A DNA stretch of 9,786 nucleotides. It comes from HGM05232 sp964646495 (lineage in GTDB: Bacteria > Bacteroidota > Bacteroidia > Bacteroidales > Muribaculaceae). The notes beneath the pieces are model-generated. The model saw nothing but the letters and a program-made list of their open reading frames with translations, was not told where the DNA came from and did not search any database. The DNA is taken from the NCBI GenBank assembly GCA_964646495.1, contig CAZYEO010000086.1:1-9786 (forward strand), in the 5' to 3' direction. Position numbers and translations under genes: made by a program. Position 1 is the stretch's first letter. Each line of letters starts with the position of its first letter. Below, one piece after another: positions 1 through 8,081 of this stretch.

Positions 1-189
1 TGTAATAAATATTTTCTATTTATGCAATTTACGTATCAATATTTATATATATTCACCCAAATCATATTATATTTAAATTAAAATCGGGTATTTAGTAAAT
101 TTACGCACTCCATATCTCTCATATATTCAGCATATAACATGTTAAAAAACATATGAAAAATAGATATTTATAATTTATAAAAGATTACT
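1..189. other. AT-rich non-coding leader, no gene seen
   Basis: This stretch is very AT-rich and has no convincing reading frame on either strand. The only local structure I see is around 131-155: an 8-bp palindrome AACATGTT (136-143), with CATAT at 131-135 mirrored by ATATG at 151-155. It could be a binding site for a regulator of the downstream SusCD cluster, but in DNA this AT-rich such short symmetry may be chance. Confidence 0.3.
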
Positions 190-219
190 TTTGGACCTAC
201 ATTGTACACAATATATTTA
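190..219 (+). promoter_or_regulatory. Candidate Bacteroidota-type promoter for the SusC/SusD cluster
   Basis: TTTG at 190-193 and TATATTTA at 212-219 are separated by 18 nt. This matches the Bacteroidota housekeeping sigma consensus (TTTG, about 19-21 nt, TAnnTTTG) except for the last base of the -7 box and a slightly short spacer. It would give a 5' leader of roughly 55-60 nt before the ATG at 284. A second, weaker candidate is TTGG at 224-227 with TCATTTTG at 247-254 (19-nt spacer). Transporter clusters of this type are often driven by ECF sigma factors or two-component systems instead, so the call is tentative. Confidence 0.35.
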
Positions 220-283
220 TACGTTGGAAATTTAATTTTATAATATTCATTTTGTTTAACCTTAAATTATTATTTAACAAAGA

Positions 284-3200
284 ATGAAACATTACGCGTT
301 GATCGCTGCTCTCTTCATGACATTCTGGGGAGGCACTTATGCTTTTACAGCAACAGCACAACAAAATGTATCAGTTAGCAAGACCGATTCCAAAAAGGTC
401 ACCGGGTTGGTAACTGATACCAGTGGAGAACCGATAATCGGTGCAAGTATTTTAGTAAAGGGAACTTCAACCGGTACTGCCACACATGTTGATGGAAAGT
501 TCTCAATTACAATTCCTTCCAATGGGAAAACTTTGGTAATTTCATGTATCGGATACAACACAAAAGAAGTCCCATTAACTTCAGATTCTAATTACGACAT
601 TATACTATCGGCTACAGACAATGCTCTGGACGAAGTTGTAGTAACTGCTCTTGGCATGAAGCGCGAAAAAAAAGCTCTTGGATATTCGGTACAAGATGTG
701 AAAGGTGACGCGCTTATCGAGAACCGCACGACCAACATTGCAACATCCCTCAATGGAAAAGTGGCAGGTATGAACATCACCGGTACATCTGTTCCCGGAG
801 GTTCCAACCGCATCACCATACGTGGTAATAACTCAATTTCAGGAAATAATATGCCTCTTGTTGTCGTAGATGGTGTTCCTTTCGACAATACTCAAGGTGT
901 AGACAACACCAGTGAAAACTCGTGGGGAGCTGGGTTTTCGGACACAGGTGACGGATTATCTATGTTGAATGCAGACGATGTGGAATCTATTTCAGTATTG
1001 AAGGGCCCGTCAGCTACGGCTCTTTATGGTTCGAGAGGTGGTAATGGTGTAATTCTTGTTACTACAAAAAAAGGTGCTCAAGGGAAGGCTGTAGTAACTT
1101 ATAACTCTAACTTTACTTTTGAAAATGTAATGATTCAACCAGAGTTGCAAAATACCTATGGACAAGGAACAAACGGCCAGTATCTAAACACTTCACGCAA
1201 CTCGTGGGGACCGGAAATGAATGGTCAATTAATCACTGACTGGTCGGGGACAGCCCGTCCATTTGTAGCTAAGAACAACAACTTTTCTGATTTTATGAAT
1301 ACAGGGACATCATGGACTAATTCATTGGATGTTGCCGGATCATCAGGGAAAATAAACTATCGCGTGGGATTGGCAAATACCACTCGTAAAGGTGTAGTTC
1401 CTAATAATAAACTTGATAGAACAAACGCATCACTACGTATAGGTTCTGAAATAATCAAGAATCTACATTTAGATGCAAAATTAAATTATTCATATCAAAA
1501 AGGACAAGGGCGTCCCGAATTTTCAGCCTCAGGATTCAATCCTATCTTTGCTTTGATTTATACACCTCGTAGCATCAATTTGCACGAAATGAAAAATATA
1601 TTCAACAAAGATGGTAGTATCATCGATTGGTATCCCGGATTACTTACTATCGTAAACAATCCATACGCTGCAACATCTCTCACCGGCAACTCTGATATCA
1701 CTAATCGCGTCAATGGTTTTATGTCATTAAAATATGATATTTTCGATTGGTTGAACGCAATGGTACGTTTTGGTGGTGATACATATTCTAAAAATGCTGA
1801 AAAATGGTATCGTCATGGATTGGTGAGCAGTGCTACATATAAAAATGGTAGATATGCATACGGATCACAAACATTTTCTGAATATAACGCCGATTTCTTA
1901 GTAACCGCACAAAAAGACAATATAGCCGAATCTAAATTTTCAGGAATGGTTTCTGTTGGTGGTAACCTGATGAACCGTAAGTATCAAAGCATTTCTTCAT
2001 TAGCAATAGGTCTTAATATTCCCGAATTGTATACTATTGAAAATGGAATCAGTGTGACTACTAACACATATCATTCAGAAAAAGAGGTACAATCATTATA
2101 TGCGTTGGGACAACTATCATGGGATAGCTATTTATTTTTAGATATTACAGCTCGCAATGATTGGTCGTCTACTCTTCCTAAAAACAATCGTTCATTCTTC
2201 TATCCTTCATTCTCATTGGGCATGATAGTTACTGATATTTTGAAAAAAGCTCAAGTTGATCTTCCTACTTGGATTACTTTTGCAAAACTACGTGCATCTT
2301 ATGCCACAGCAGGTAATGACACAGATCCTTATCAATTAAACTCAAGCCTTGGAACGATTAGCAATATGGCAGGTGGTGTGATGGGGGCTTATGAACCTTC
2401 TACAAAACCAAACTCGGAGTTAAAGCCTGAAATGATAAAATCAATGGAATTTGGAGCCGACATACGTTTATTTGACAACCGTTTGGCTCTTGATGTTACA
2501 TACTACAACAAGCGTGCATACAACCAAATCATAGCGATGCCTACATCTATCACATCAGGCTATCAATATAAGATGATCAACGCCGGAAGACTCGACAATC
2601 ATGGCTGGGAAGTGATGGCTAACGTTGTTCCTATCCGCACAAAAGATTGGAATTGGAATGTTAATCTTAACTTCGCAAAGAATGTTTCTACAGTCAAGGA
2701 ACTCACCGAGGGAGTAGAATCTATCACTCTCGCTCAGCCTATGGGACAAAACTGCTATGTTATGGCTAAAGTAGGTGAACCTTACGGACAAATTTACACC
2801 AACGGCTTTAAATATGATGACAAAGGTAATCGACTTGTAGGTGACAATGGAAAATACATCGTTGATGGGACTCTTCGTGCCTCCGGTAATATGAATCCTG
2901 ATTGGACTGCCGGTATCGGTTCTACACTAACATGGAAGAATCTATCATTCGGATTCTTAATCGATATTCGTTATGGTGGTGATGTATATCTACAATCAAT
3001 GATGCGTCTACAATCCTGTGGACAAACACAAGAAACCGTTGCAGGTCGTAAAGAATTCTACGAGACAGGCAAAGGTCTTATTTCTCAAGGTATAAATGTA
3101 AATACCGGACAGCCAAATACTGTGGAATTAGATCCTACCTCATATTGGGGACAATTCTATGGCAATATCGGAAATTATATTTACGATACTACAAATGTAC

Positions 3201-3430
3201 GTTTGCGTGAACTTAACTTAACATGGAGTTTGCCAGACAAGTGGTTTAGCAAAACCATAATTCGTGGACTTAAGTTAAGTGCCGTAGCCAACAATGTATG
3301 CTTCCTTTACAACAACCTTCCCGGATTTGATCCTGAATGTACATACTCGACCGGTAATGGTCAAGGTGTGGAAACGGCTTCTTTACCTTCTACTCGTTCT
3401 TTTGGGTTCAATCTAAATGTAGTATTCTAA
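284..3430 (+). CDS. SusC/RagA-like TonB-dependent outer-membrane transporter
   Basis: This is a TonB-dependent transporter of the SusC/RagA type (1048 aa, normal for the family), which forms a beta-barrel in the outer membrane and works with a SusD lid protein to import glycans or other oligomers. Residues 1-25 form a signal peptide with probable cleavage after ATA. Residues about 40-110 are a carboxypeptidase-regulatory-like domain (GLVTDTSGEPIIGASI). A TonB-box-like segment (DEVVVTALG) lies at 116-124, followed by the plug at about 132-262, which includes the SusC signature PLVVVDGVPF (191-200) and LKGPSATALYGSRG (239-252). The rest is barrel, ending in aromatic FNLNVVF as expected for BAM recognition. 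There is no N-terminal STN domain, so it should not signal to an anti-sigma factor itself. The SusD partner starts 18 nt downstream. The substrate cannot be read from sequence. The start is chosen because it gives an intact signal peptide. Confidence 0.96.
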   Translation: MKHYALIAALFMTFWGGTYAFTATAQQNVSVSKTDSKKVTGLVTDTSGEPIIGASILVKGTSTGTATHVDGKFSITIPSNGKTLVISCIGYNTKEVPLTSDSNYDIILSATDNALDEVVVTALGMKREKKALGYSVQDVKGDALIENRTTNIATSLNGKVAGMNITGTSVPGGSNRITIRGNNSISGNNMPLVVVDGVPFDNTQGVDNTSENSWGAGFSDTGDGLSMLNADDVESISVLKGPSATALYGSRGGNGVILVTTKKGAQGKAVVTYNSNFTFENVMIQPELQNTYGQGTNGQYLNTSRNSWGPEMNGQLITDWSGTARPFVAKNNNFSDFMNTGTSWTNSLDVAGSSGKINYRVGLANTTRKGVVPNNKLDRTNASLRIGSEIIKNLHLDAKLNYSYQKGQGRPEFSASGFNPIFALIYTPRSINLHEMKNIFNKDGSIIDWYPGLLTIVNNPYAATSLTGNSDITNRVNGFMSLKYDIFDWLNAMVRFGGDTYSKNAEKWYRHGLVSSATYKNGRYAYGSQTFSEYNADFLVTAQKDNIAESKFSGMVSVGGNLMNRKYQSISSLAIGLNIPELYTIENGISVTTNTYHSEKEVQSLYALGQLSWDSYLFLDITARNDWSSTLPKNNRSFFYPSFSLGMIVTDILKKAQVDLPTWITFAKLRASYATAGNDTDPYQLNSSLGTISNMAGGVMGAYEPSTKPNSELKPEMIKSMEFGADIRLFDNRLALDVTYYNKRAYNQIIAMPTSITSGYQYKMINAGRLDNHGWEVMANVVPIRTKDWNWNVNLNFAKNVSTVKELTEGVESITLAQPMGQNCYVMAKVGEPYGQIYTNGFKYDDKGNRLVGDNGKYIVDGTLRASGNMNPDWTAGIGSTLTWKNLSFGFLIDIRYGGDVYLQSMMRLQSCGQTQETVAGRKEFYETGKGLISQGINVNTGQPNTVELDPTSYWGQFYGNIGNYIYDTTNVRLRELNLTWSLPDKWFSKTIIRGLKLSAVANNVCFLYNNLPGFDPECTYSTGNGQGVETASLPSTRSFGFNLNVVF

Positions 3431-3448
3431 CTAATAAAGTATCAAATC

Positions 3449-5104
3449 ATGAACAAAATAATAAAATCATTAATGTTAGGTGCAGTATTAGCAATTACTG
3501 CAACAGGGTGTACCGATGGGTTTAATGATATGAACATAGACCCTAATAATCCTACGCCCGAAACCGTAGACCCAAAGTTTCAGCTTATATATGCGCAGAG
3601 CCGCTCTATAATGTATAGCTCAAATTGGCAGCAAAGTGATCAATTGGTAGTGAGCACATTCTGCGAATATTCGGCAAATGACGGTCTATCAGCCTCCGAT
3701 TATAGCGTTGATTCACGCTATGTTCAGGGTCTTTGGGATTTATCTTATGTGGCTCTCACCAATTTTAATTCTATTATTAGAAACGGTCAAAAGTATAACA
3801 ACATTGCTCAGATATCTAAAATTTGCCGCGTGTATGTGATGCAACGCCTCACCGATTGTATCGGAGATATTCCATATTCAGAAGCTGCTGCTGGTATTTC
3901 AAAACCAAAATATGACACACAACAAGAGGTATACAACAATATGTTTAACGATCTTACAGATGCATACAATGCTTTAGATGCTTCTGCCCCTAATAATATT
4001 GGTGTATATGATTTGATATATGGTGGTGATATAGCAAAATGGAAAATATTTGCGGCTTCTCTTCGCCTGCGCTTAGCACTTCGTATTGCTGATGTGGATG
4101 AAACCAAAGCAAGAGCTGAAATTGCTACTGCAATTTCTCAAGGCGTGATGAGTTCTGATGCTGATGCCGCTCTACTTGCCCAAGGAACTAAGCTAAATGA
4201 GCTATCTTCTCAAAATCCGATCTATTTCCACAAAGGAGCCAGCGTAATTCACATGTCTACTGCATATCTTCGTTTAGTAACCGGACTTGGTGGACAAGCA
4301 TGGCCTACAGCTGCCGATAAAGCTGCTAATCCCAATATTAAAGATAATATTCTAACAGCAATCAATGCTCCGGCTACAGTTGATCCTCGTGCTCCTATTC
4401 ATTTTGAACCTTCGGGCGTCATTGAAACGGTTGCTACCCCTTCGCTCAATGGTCAATGGAACGGTACTGATCCCGGTAATGTAAGCTCCGGTGTAGGCGC
4501 TTCAATGATAAATGGTCAATTCGTAAGCGATTTCTCCAAAATAGGTCCATTCTTTTATGAAACTGCCGATCGCAAATACCCTATCATGAAATATAGCGAG
4601 GTTTGTTTCTTAAAAGCAATTGCCGTGGAACGCGGACTAATGGCAGGAGATGCTAAAGCATTCTATGAAGCAGGTATTAAATCAAGCATGAACGAATTTG
4701 GTATTCCTGCAGATAAAATCACCGCTTATTTGGCTTCTAAAAGCCCCAACTATCATGGAACTACAGTAAACTATGATGATAAATCCGGGACAACCAATAC
4801 AGCTCTTGACAAAATACTTACTCAAAAGTATATAGCTCAATTCCAAGAGTGTTCATTTGAGACATGGTCCGACCATCGCCAATACCATAAACCTACTCTT
4901 ATGCCATTTGCAAGTGTAAGTTCAAGTGTCTTTATAATGAACCCGTCTGATCAAGCCAATAATACTCCTGCTGCATATATAAAACGTATTTATTATCCTT
5001 CGTCTGAAACTACTGTAAATAATGACAATCTACAGGAAGCATATAAGCGAATGGGTGGTAAAGATTTTGAAGTTCAGAAAAATGTATGGTGGGATGTTAA
5101 ATAA
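3449..5104 (+). CDS. SusD/RagB-like surface substrate-binding lipoprotein (SusD-like_2 type)
   Basis: This is the lid and binding partner of the preceding SusC-like transporter: it sits on the cell surface, binds the substrate and closes over the barrel. The N-terminus is a lipoprotein signal peptide with lipobox ATGC and lipidated Cys21, followed by TDGFNDMN and the DPNNPTPE stretch (about 31-38) typical of the SusD-like_2 branch. Other family landmarks are RLTDCIGDIPYSEA (about 133-146), YGGDIAKWKIFAASLRLRLA (about 191-210) and the C-terminal TWSDHR (472-477). The C-terminal tail, with its YYPSSE and WWD residues, is also characteristic. At 551 aa it has the usual family length. The helical TPR-like fold is inferred from family knowledge. 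It lies 18 nt after the SusC gene and is certainly in the same operon. The ligand is unknown; SusD-like_2 proteins are less well characterised than the starch-binding SusD. Confidence 0.95.
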   Translation: MNKIIKSLMLGAVLAITATGCTDGFNDMNIDPNNPTPETVDPKFQLIYAQSRSIMYSSNWQQSDQLVVSTFCEYSANDGLSASDYSVDSRYVQGLWDLSYVALTNFNSIIRNGQKYNNIAQISKICRVYVMQRLTDCIGDIPYSEAAAGISKPKYDTQQEVYNNMFNDLTDAYNALDASAPNNIGVYDLIYGGDIAKWKIFAASLRLRLALRIADVDETKARAEIATAISQGVMSSDADAALLAQGTKLNELSSQNPIYFHKGASVIHMSTAYLRLVTGLGGQAWPTAADKAANPNIKDNILTAINAPATVDPRAPIHFEPSGVIETVATPSLNGQWNGTDPGNVSSGVGASMINGQFVSDFSKIGPFFYETADRKYPIMKYSEVCFLKAIAVERGLMAGDAKAFYEAGIKSSMNEFGIPADKITAYLASKSPNYHGTTVNYDDKSGTTNTALDKILTQKYIAQFQECSFETWSDHRQYHKPTLMPFASVSSSVFIMNPSDQANNTPAAYIKRIYYPSSETTVNNDNLQEAYKRMGGKDFEVQKNVWWDVK

Positions 5105-5122
5105 AATATAATTCAACTAATT

Positions 5123-5161
5123 AAATGATGGTTACATATTCTAAGATTGTAACCATCATTT
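5123..5161 (+). terminator. Intra-operon hairpin, possible attenuator or partial terminator
   Basis: Positions 5123-5136 pair perfectly with 5148-5161 (14 bp, AAATGATGGTTACA and its complement) around an 11-nt loop. Only four T residues (5159-5162) end the structure, and the stem has few G-C pairs, so it is weak as an intrinsic terminator. It sits between the susD-like stop and the next start codon, ending 15 nt before that ATG. It may lower expression of the third gene relative to SusCD, protect the upstream mRNA 3' end, or affect translation initiation. I find no promoter match between the hairpin and the ATG. Confidence 0.6.
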
Positions 5162-5176
5162 TAACAAATACTCCAG

Positions 5177-6349
5177 ATGAAAAAATTATTATTGTCATTT
5201 TCAATACTTAGTATTATGATGGTATATATGTCATGTGCAACAAAAAAGGAGAGTATCGAGACCAAGGTGTGGGCTTGGATGTCAAGCAAAGCTCTGACAT
5301 CGCCTGAACAATATGACAATTTCTTTGGTAAAGCTGCCGATGCACATATCGACGCTATTATACTTGAAGTACACGGAGGATATCCGGTTGGAATGCAGGA
5401 CACCACAGATTTTGTAGATCACTATGCCATTGAAACCCTAAAAAAGGCTGTTCCTTATGCCAAAAAGTATGGAATAGAGCTTCACGCATGGATATGGACA
5501 TTAAATAGATGTGAAATGAATTTACGCACTCTAAATCGAGATTGGTATCAAGTAAATGCCGAGGATTCATCTTGTCTTGACATTAAATTATACAATCGCG
5601 AGCATTATCGCTGGCTCTGCCCATCTCGTCCGGAAGTTACAGAATACCTTAAAGACCGGGTGGCTGAATTAGCAGAAATAGATGGTGTAAGTGGCGTTCA
5701 TCTCGATTTTATACGATATCCGGATGCAATGCTCCCCTATGGGTTGCACGAGAGCCGTGGCGTAGTACAAGATAAGATATATCCTCATTGGGATCATTGT
5801 TATTGCAAATATTGCCGTAATATGTATAAAGATACATATGGAACAGATCCCATGACCCTTGAAAATCCCACCGATACTGCCGATTGGATGAAGTATCGAT
5901 TGGATGCAGTAGTGAAACTGACAAATGCTCTTGCCGATGAAATTCATAAACATGGAAAGGTGGCATCGGCAGCTGTATTTGCATCGCCATCTGAATCACG
6001 AAAATTAGTACGACAAGATTGGAGCCGATTCACTCATTTGGATATAGAATTTCCTATGATATATCATAAGTTCTATGATAAAGATGATGAATGGGTAGGA
6101 GAAGCTACAGAAGAAGGTGTAAAAGAGATGAAAGGAAACGGATGTAAAGGGTATTTGTGTTCAGGTTTGTTTGTGGGTCACGTTCCTGCCGACAGTCTTT
6201 CATCAATGTTCAATCGCGTATCTCAATCCGGATCTAAAGGTGTATGTATATTCTCCCTTGAGGGTGTCGAGCGCACCACTGGCTACTGGGAAGCTCTTGG
6301 GAAAGCAACCCTCCAGTTTAAAGAAAATCGTGAAAAGGCACAAAAATAA
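5177..6349 (+). CDS. Putative glycoside hydrolase-like lipoprotein (COG1649/GHL10-type TIM barrel)
   Basis: This 390-aa protein resembles the family often labelled 'family 10 glycosylhydrolase' or 'putative glycoside hydrolase' (COG1649, which includes E. coli DigH/YddW, active on denuded peptidoglycan glycans). A signal peptide with a lipobox-like end puts the lipidated residue at Cys20, though Tyr at -3 is unusual. The body reads as a TIM barrel: LEVHGG (63-68), AWIWTLNR (104-111), WLCPSRPEV (146-154), GVHLDFIRYP (173-182), LDIEFPMIYHK (288-298) and IFSLEG (358-363). Conserved acids that could be catalytic are Glu64, Asp177, Glu291 and Glu362; I cannot assign which. A cysteine cluster C-Y-C-K-Y-C (208-213) may bind metal. 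It follows susD by 72 bp with a hairpin between them, so it is likely co-expressed as the enzyme of this locus. The substrate, and even catalysis, are inferred. Confidence 0.82.
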   Translation: MKKLLLSFSILSIMMVYMSCATKKESIETKVWAWMSSKALTSPEQYDNFFGKAADAHIDAIILEVHGGYPVGMQDTTDFVDHYAIETLKKAVPYAKKYGIELHAWIWTLNRCEMNLRTLNRDWYQVNAEDSSCLDIKLYNREHYRWLCPSRPEVTEYLKDRVAELAEIDGVSGVHLDFIRYPDAMLPYGLHESRGVVQDKIYPHWDHCYCKYCRNMYKDTYGTDPMTLENPTDTADWMKYRLDAVVKLTNALADEIHKHGKVASAAVFASPSESRKLVRQDWSRFTHLDIEFPMIYHKFYDKDDEWVGEATEEGVKEMKGNGCKGYLCSGLFVGHVPADSLSSMFNRVSQSGSKGVCIFSLEGVERTTGYWEALGKATLQFKENREKAQK

Positions 6350-6362
6350 TCCTTTGTAACAA

Positions 6363-6405
6363 AAACGAATCGCCCTCATAAGTTTAATATGAGGGCGATT
6401 CGTTT
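6363..6405. terminator. Bidirectional intrinsic terminator between the glycosidase-like gene and recA
   Basis: An 18-bp perfect stem (6363-6380 with 6388-6405, core CGAATCGCCCTCATA) encloses a 7-nt loop. On the plus strand it ends in TTTATT after the glycosidase-like gene (stop at 6349). On the minus strand the stem runs into TTTTT after recA (last base 6427). The genes converge here, so one hairpin can stop both transcripts. Confidence 0.9.
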
Positions 6406-6426
6406 ATTAAATAAAAGAAATTTATT

Positions 6427-7527
6427 TTATTTCTTTCCCTGTGTTTCATTAAGAGCATTCATGATCTTAGCTTCTATCTCCTCCGCAAGTTCTGGATTGT
6501 CGGCTATTATGCGTTTTGCAGCATCACGCCCCTGCCCCAACTTGGTATCGTCATAAGAGAACCATGAGCCACTTTTTTTCACAATTCCGAAGGCAACACC
6601 GAGATCTATTATCTCACCGACCTTTGAAATTCCTTCACCGAAAAGTATCTCAAACTCAGCCTTTCGGAATGGAGGTGCAACTTTATTCTTCACCACCTTC
6701 ACACGTGTTTGATTACCAAGCACTTCATCTCCATCTTTTATCTGCCCCAATCTACGAATATCGATACGTACTGATGCGTAGAATTTAAGAGCATTACCAC
6801 CGGTAGTAGTTTCGGGTGTTCCAAACATTACTCCGATTTTGTCACGCAATTGGTTTATGAATATACATGTAGTATTGGTACGTGAAATTGTTCCTGTGAG
6901 TTTACGCAATGCTTGCGACATAAGACGAGCATGCAATCCCATTTTGCTGTCACCCATTTCCCCCTCTATTTCAGCTTTGGGAGTAAGGGCTGCCACAGAG
7001 TCAATCACAATAATATCGATAGCCGATGAGCGTATCAATTGATCGGCAATCTCCAATGCTTCCTCTCCACAACTCGGTTGAGAAATCCATAGATTATTTA
7101 CATCTACACCCAGTTTCTCGGCATAAAAGCGATCAAAAGCATGTTCAGCATCTATTATGGCAGCAATGCCACCGGCTTTCTGTGCTTCGGCAATAGCATG
7201 AATAGCAAGTGTGGTCTTACCCGAAGATTCGGGACCATATATTTCAATTATTCTTCCACGAGGAAATCCACCTACACCGAGTGCATAATTAAGTCCGATA
7301 GATCCAGTAGGTATCACCTCTATATCCTCTATTTTGTCATCACCCATCTTCATTATTGAGCCTTTGCCATGAGTCTTCTCAATTTTCTCCATTGCCACCT
7401 GCAATGCTTTCAATTTCTCATTTGGAGCAGGTGAGTTGGCTGCCGATTTCCCAGCTTTCACCGTTTTAGGGTTCTTTAGAGTATTTTCTGGAATGATTGT
7501 ATTGTCTAATGTTTCGTTCTCTTCCAT
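6427..7527 (-). CDS. recA: RecA recombinase
   Basis: RecA forms ATP-dependent filaments on single-stranded DNA and drives homologous pairing and strand exchange in repair. The 366-aa protein is intact. Walker A is GPESSGKT (98-105), Walker B is IIVIDSVAAL (172-181) and the DNA-binding L2 region spans about 225-250 (NQLRDKIGVMFG, TTTGGNALKFY). Core homology begins near residue 37 (EKLKALQ), so residues 1-36 form an Asn/Pro/Lys-rich extension about 30 residues longer than E. coli RecA. The start at 7527 is preferred because it lies 13 nt after the bcp stop; the next in-frame Met (residue 46) would cut into the conserved N-terminal helix. The C-terminus ends in QGKK and lacks a long acidic tail. 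It is the second gene of a bcp-recA operon. I see no SOS-type box. Confidence 0.99.
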   Translation of the reverse strand: MEENETLDNTIIPENTLKNPKTVKAGKSAANSPAPNEKLKALQVAMEKIEKTHGKGSIMKMGDDKIEDIEVIPTGSIGLNYALGVGGFPRGRIIEIYGPESSGKTTLAIHAIAEAQKAGGIAAIIDAEHAFDRFYAEKLGVDVNNLWISQPSCGEEALEIADQLIRSSAIDIIVIDSVAALTPKAEIEGEMGDSKMGLHARLMSQALRKLTGTISRTNTTCIFINQLRDKIGVMFGTPETTTGGNALKFYASVRIDIRRLGQIKDGDEVLGNQTRVKVVKNKVAPPFRKAEFEILFGEGISKVGEIIDLGVAFGIVKKSGSWFSYDDTKLGQGRDAAKRIIADNPELAEEIEAKIMNALNETQGKK

Positions 7528-7540
7528 TATATATATTTTA

Positions 7541-7990
7541 TTATTGTTTGTTCAAAATCTGGTTTGCGCTATTTTTTGTATCTACCTTAGAAATAATATC
7601 GATAATAACTCCGTTACCATCAGCAACAAATGTAGTACGCACAGTACCCATATATTCACGTCCAGCCATCTTTTTCTTTTGCCACACTCCAAATGCTTCA
7701 TTAAGTTTCAAATCAGTATCGGCTATCAACGGAAACGGAAGATTATATTTTTCTGCAAATTTTGCATGTGATGCAGAAGAGTCTTTACTTACTCCAATTA
7801 TAGCATATCCCTCTTTGAGCAATTCACCATACCCATCGCGCAAGCTACAAGCCTCGGCAGTGCATCCCGGTGTACTATCTTTGGGATAGAAGTATATTAT
7901 CAGTTTCTTTCCTGCAAAGTCGTCCGCTTTTATTATATTCCCATTGGCATCAACACCAAGTATTTCAGGGATTTTATCTCCAATTTTCAT
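7541..7990 (-). CDS. bcp: Thioredoxin-dependent thiol peroxidase (Bcp/PrxQ peroxiredoxin)
   Basis: Bcp reduces hydrogen peroxide and organic hydroperoxides in the cytoplasm, using electrons from thioredoxin. At 149 aa it has normal length and no signal peptide. The active-site block is DSTPGCTAEACSLRD (38-52), with peroxidatic Cys43 and resolving Cys48 five residues later, which marks the two-Cys Bcp/PrxQ subgroup. Arg118 in GTVRTTF is the conserved active-site arginine. Its stop lies 13 nt upstream of the recA start, and the spacer is entirely A/T with no room for a promoter, so the two are almost certainly co-transcribed. As I recall, this pairing occurs in other Bacteroidales. Expression is expected from the promoter at 8051-8081; no oxidative-stress operator could be recognised. 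Confidence 0.96.
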   Translation of the reverse strand: MKIGDKIPEILGVDANGNIIKADDFAGKKLIIYFYPKDSTPGCTAEACSLRDGYGELLKEGYAIIGVSKDSSASHAKFAEKYNLPFPLIADTDLKLNEAFGVWQKKKMAGREYMGTVRTTFVADGNGVIIDIISKVDTKNSANQILNKQ

Positions 7991-8050
7991 GAGGTAATTT
8001 TATATATTGGTTCTTTTTTAGGCAACTAATATCAGCTTAATTGCCCTATA

Positions 8051-8081
8051 CAAATATAATAATAACATTTGATACTGCAAA
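8051..8081 (-). promoter_or_regulatory. Promoter of the bcp-recA operon
   Basis: Read on the minus strand, TTTG (complement of CAAA at 8078-8081) is followed after exactly 19 nt by TATATTTG (complement of 8051-8058). Both boxes match the Bacteroidota consensus perfectly. Transcription would begin about 8045, giving a leader of around 55 nt before the bcp ATG. Confidence 0.75.

Noticed and set aside
5161..5999. Several minus-strand frames opposite the glycosidase-like gene
   Set aside because: All are antisense to a well-supported lipoprotein gene and overlap each other; none shows a plausible domain.
6171..6359. A 62-aa plus-strand frame at the end of the glycosidase-like gene
   Set aside because: It overlaps the real gene in another frame and has no recognisable motif.
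6516..6788. A 90-aa plus-strand frame opposite recA
   Set aside because: It is antisense to conserved RecA sequence with His- and Arg-rich low-quality translation, and no promoter or family match is seen.
7436..7889. Two overlapping plus-strand reading frames (111 and 130 aa) across the recA-bcp junction
   Set aside because: They lie antisense to two clearly conserved genes and their translations show no family features; they are by-products of the opposite-strand coding sequence.
8022..8048. Short inverted repeat GGCAA / TTGCC in the bcp leader, considered as a riboswitch or regulatory hairpin
   Set aside because: A 5-bp stem with a large A/T-rich loop is too weak to support a structured RNA call.
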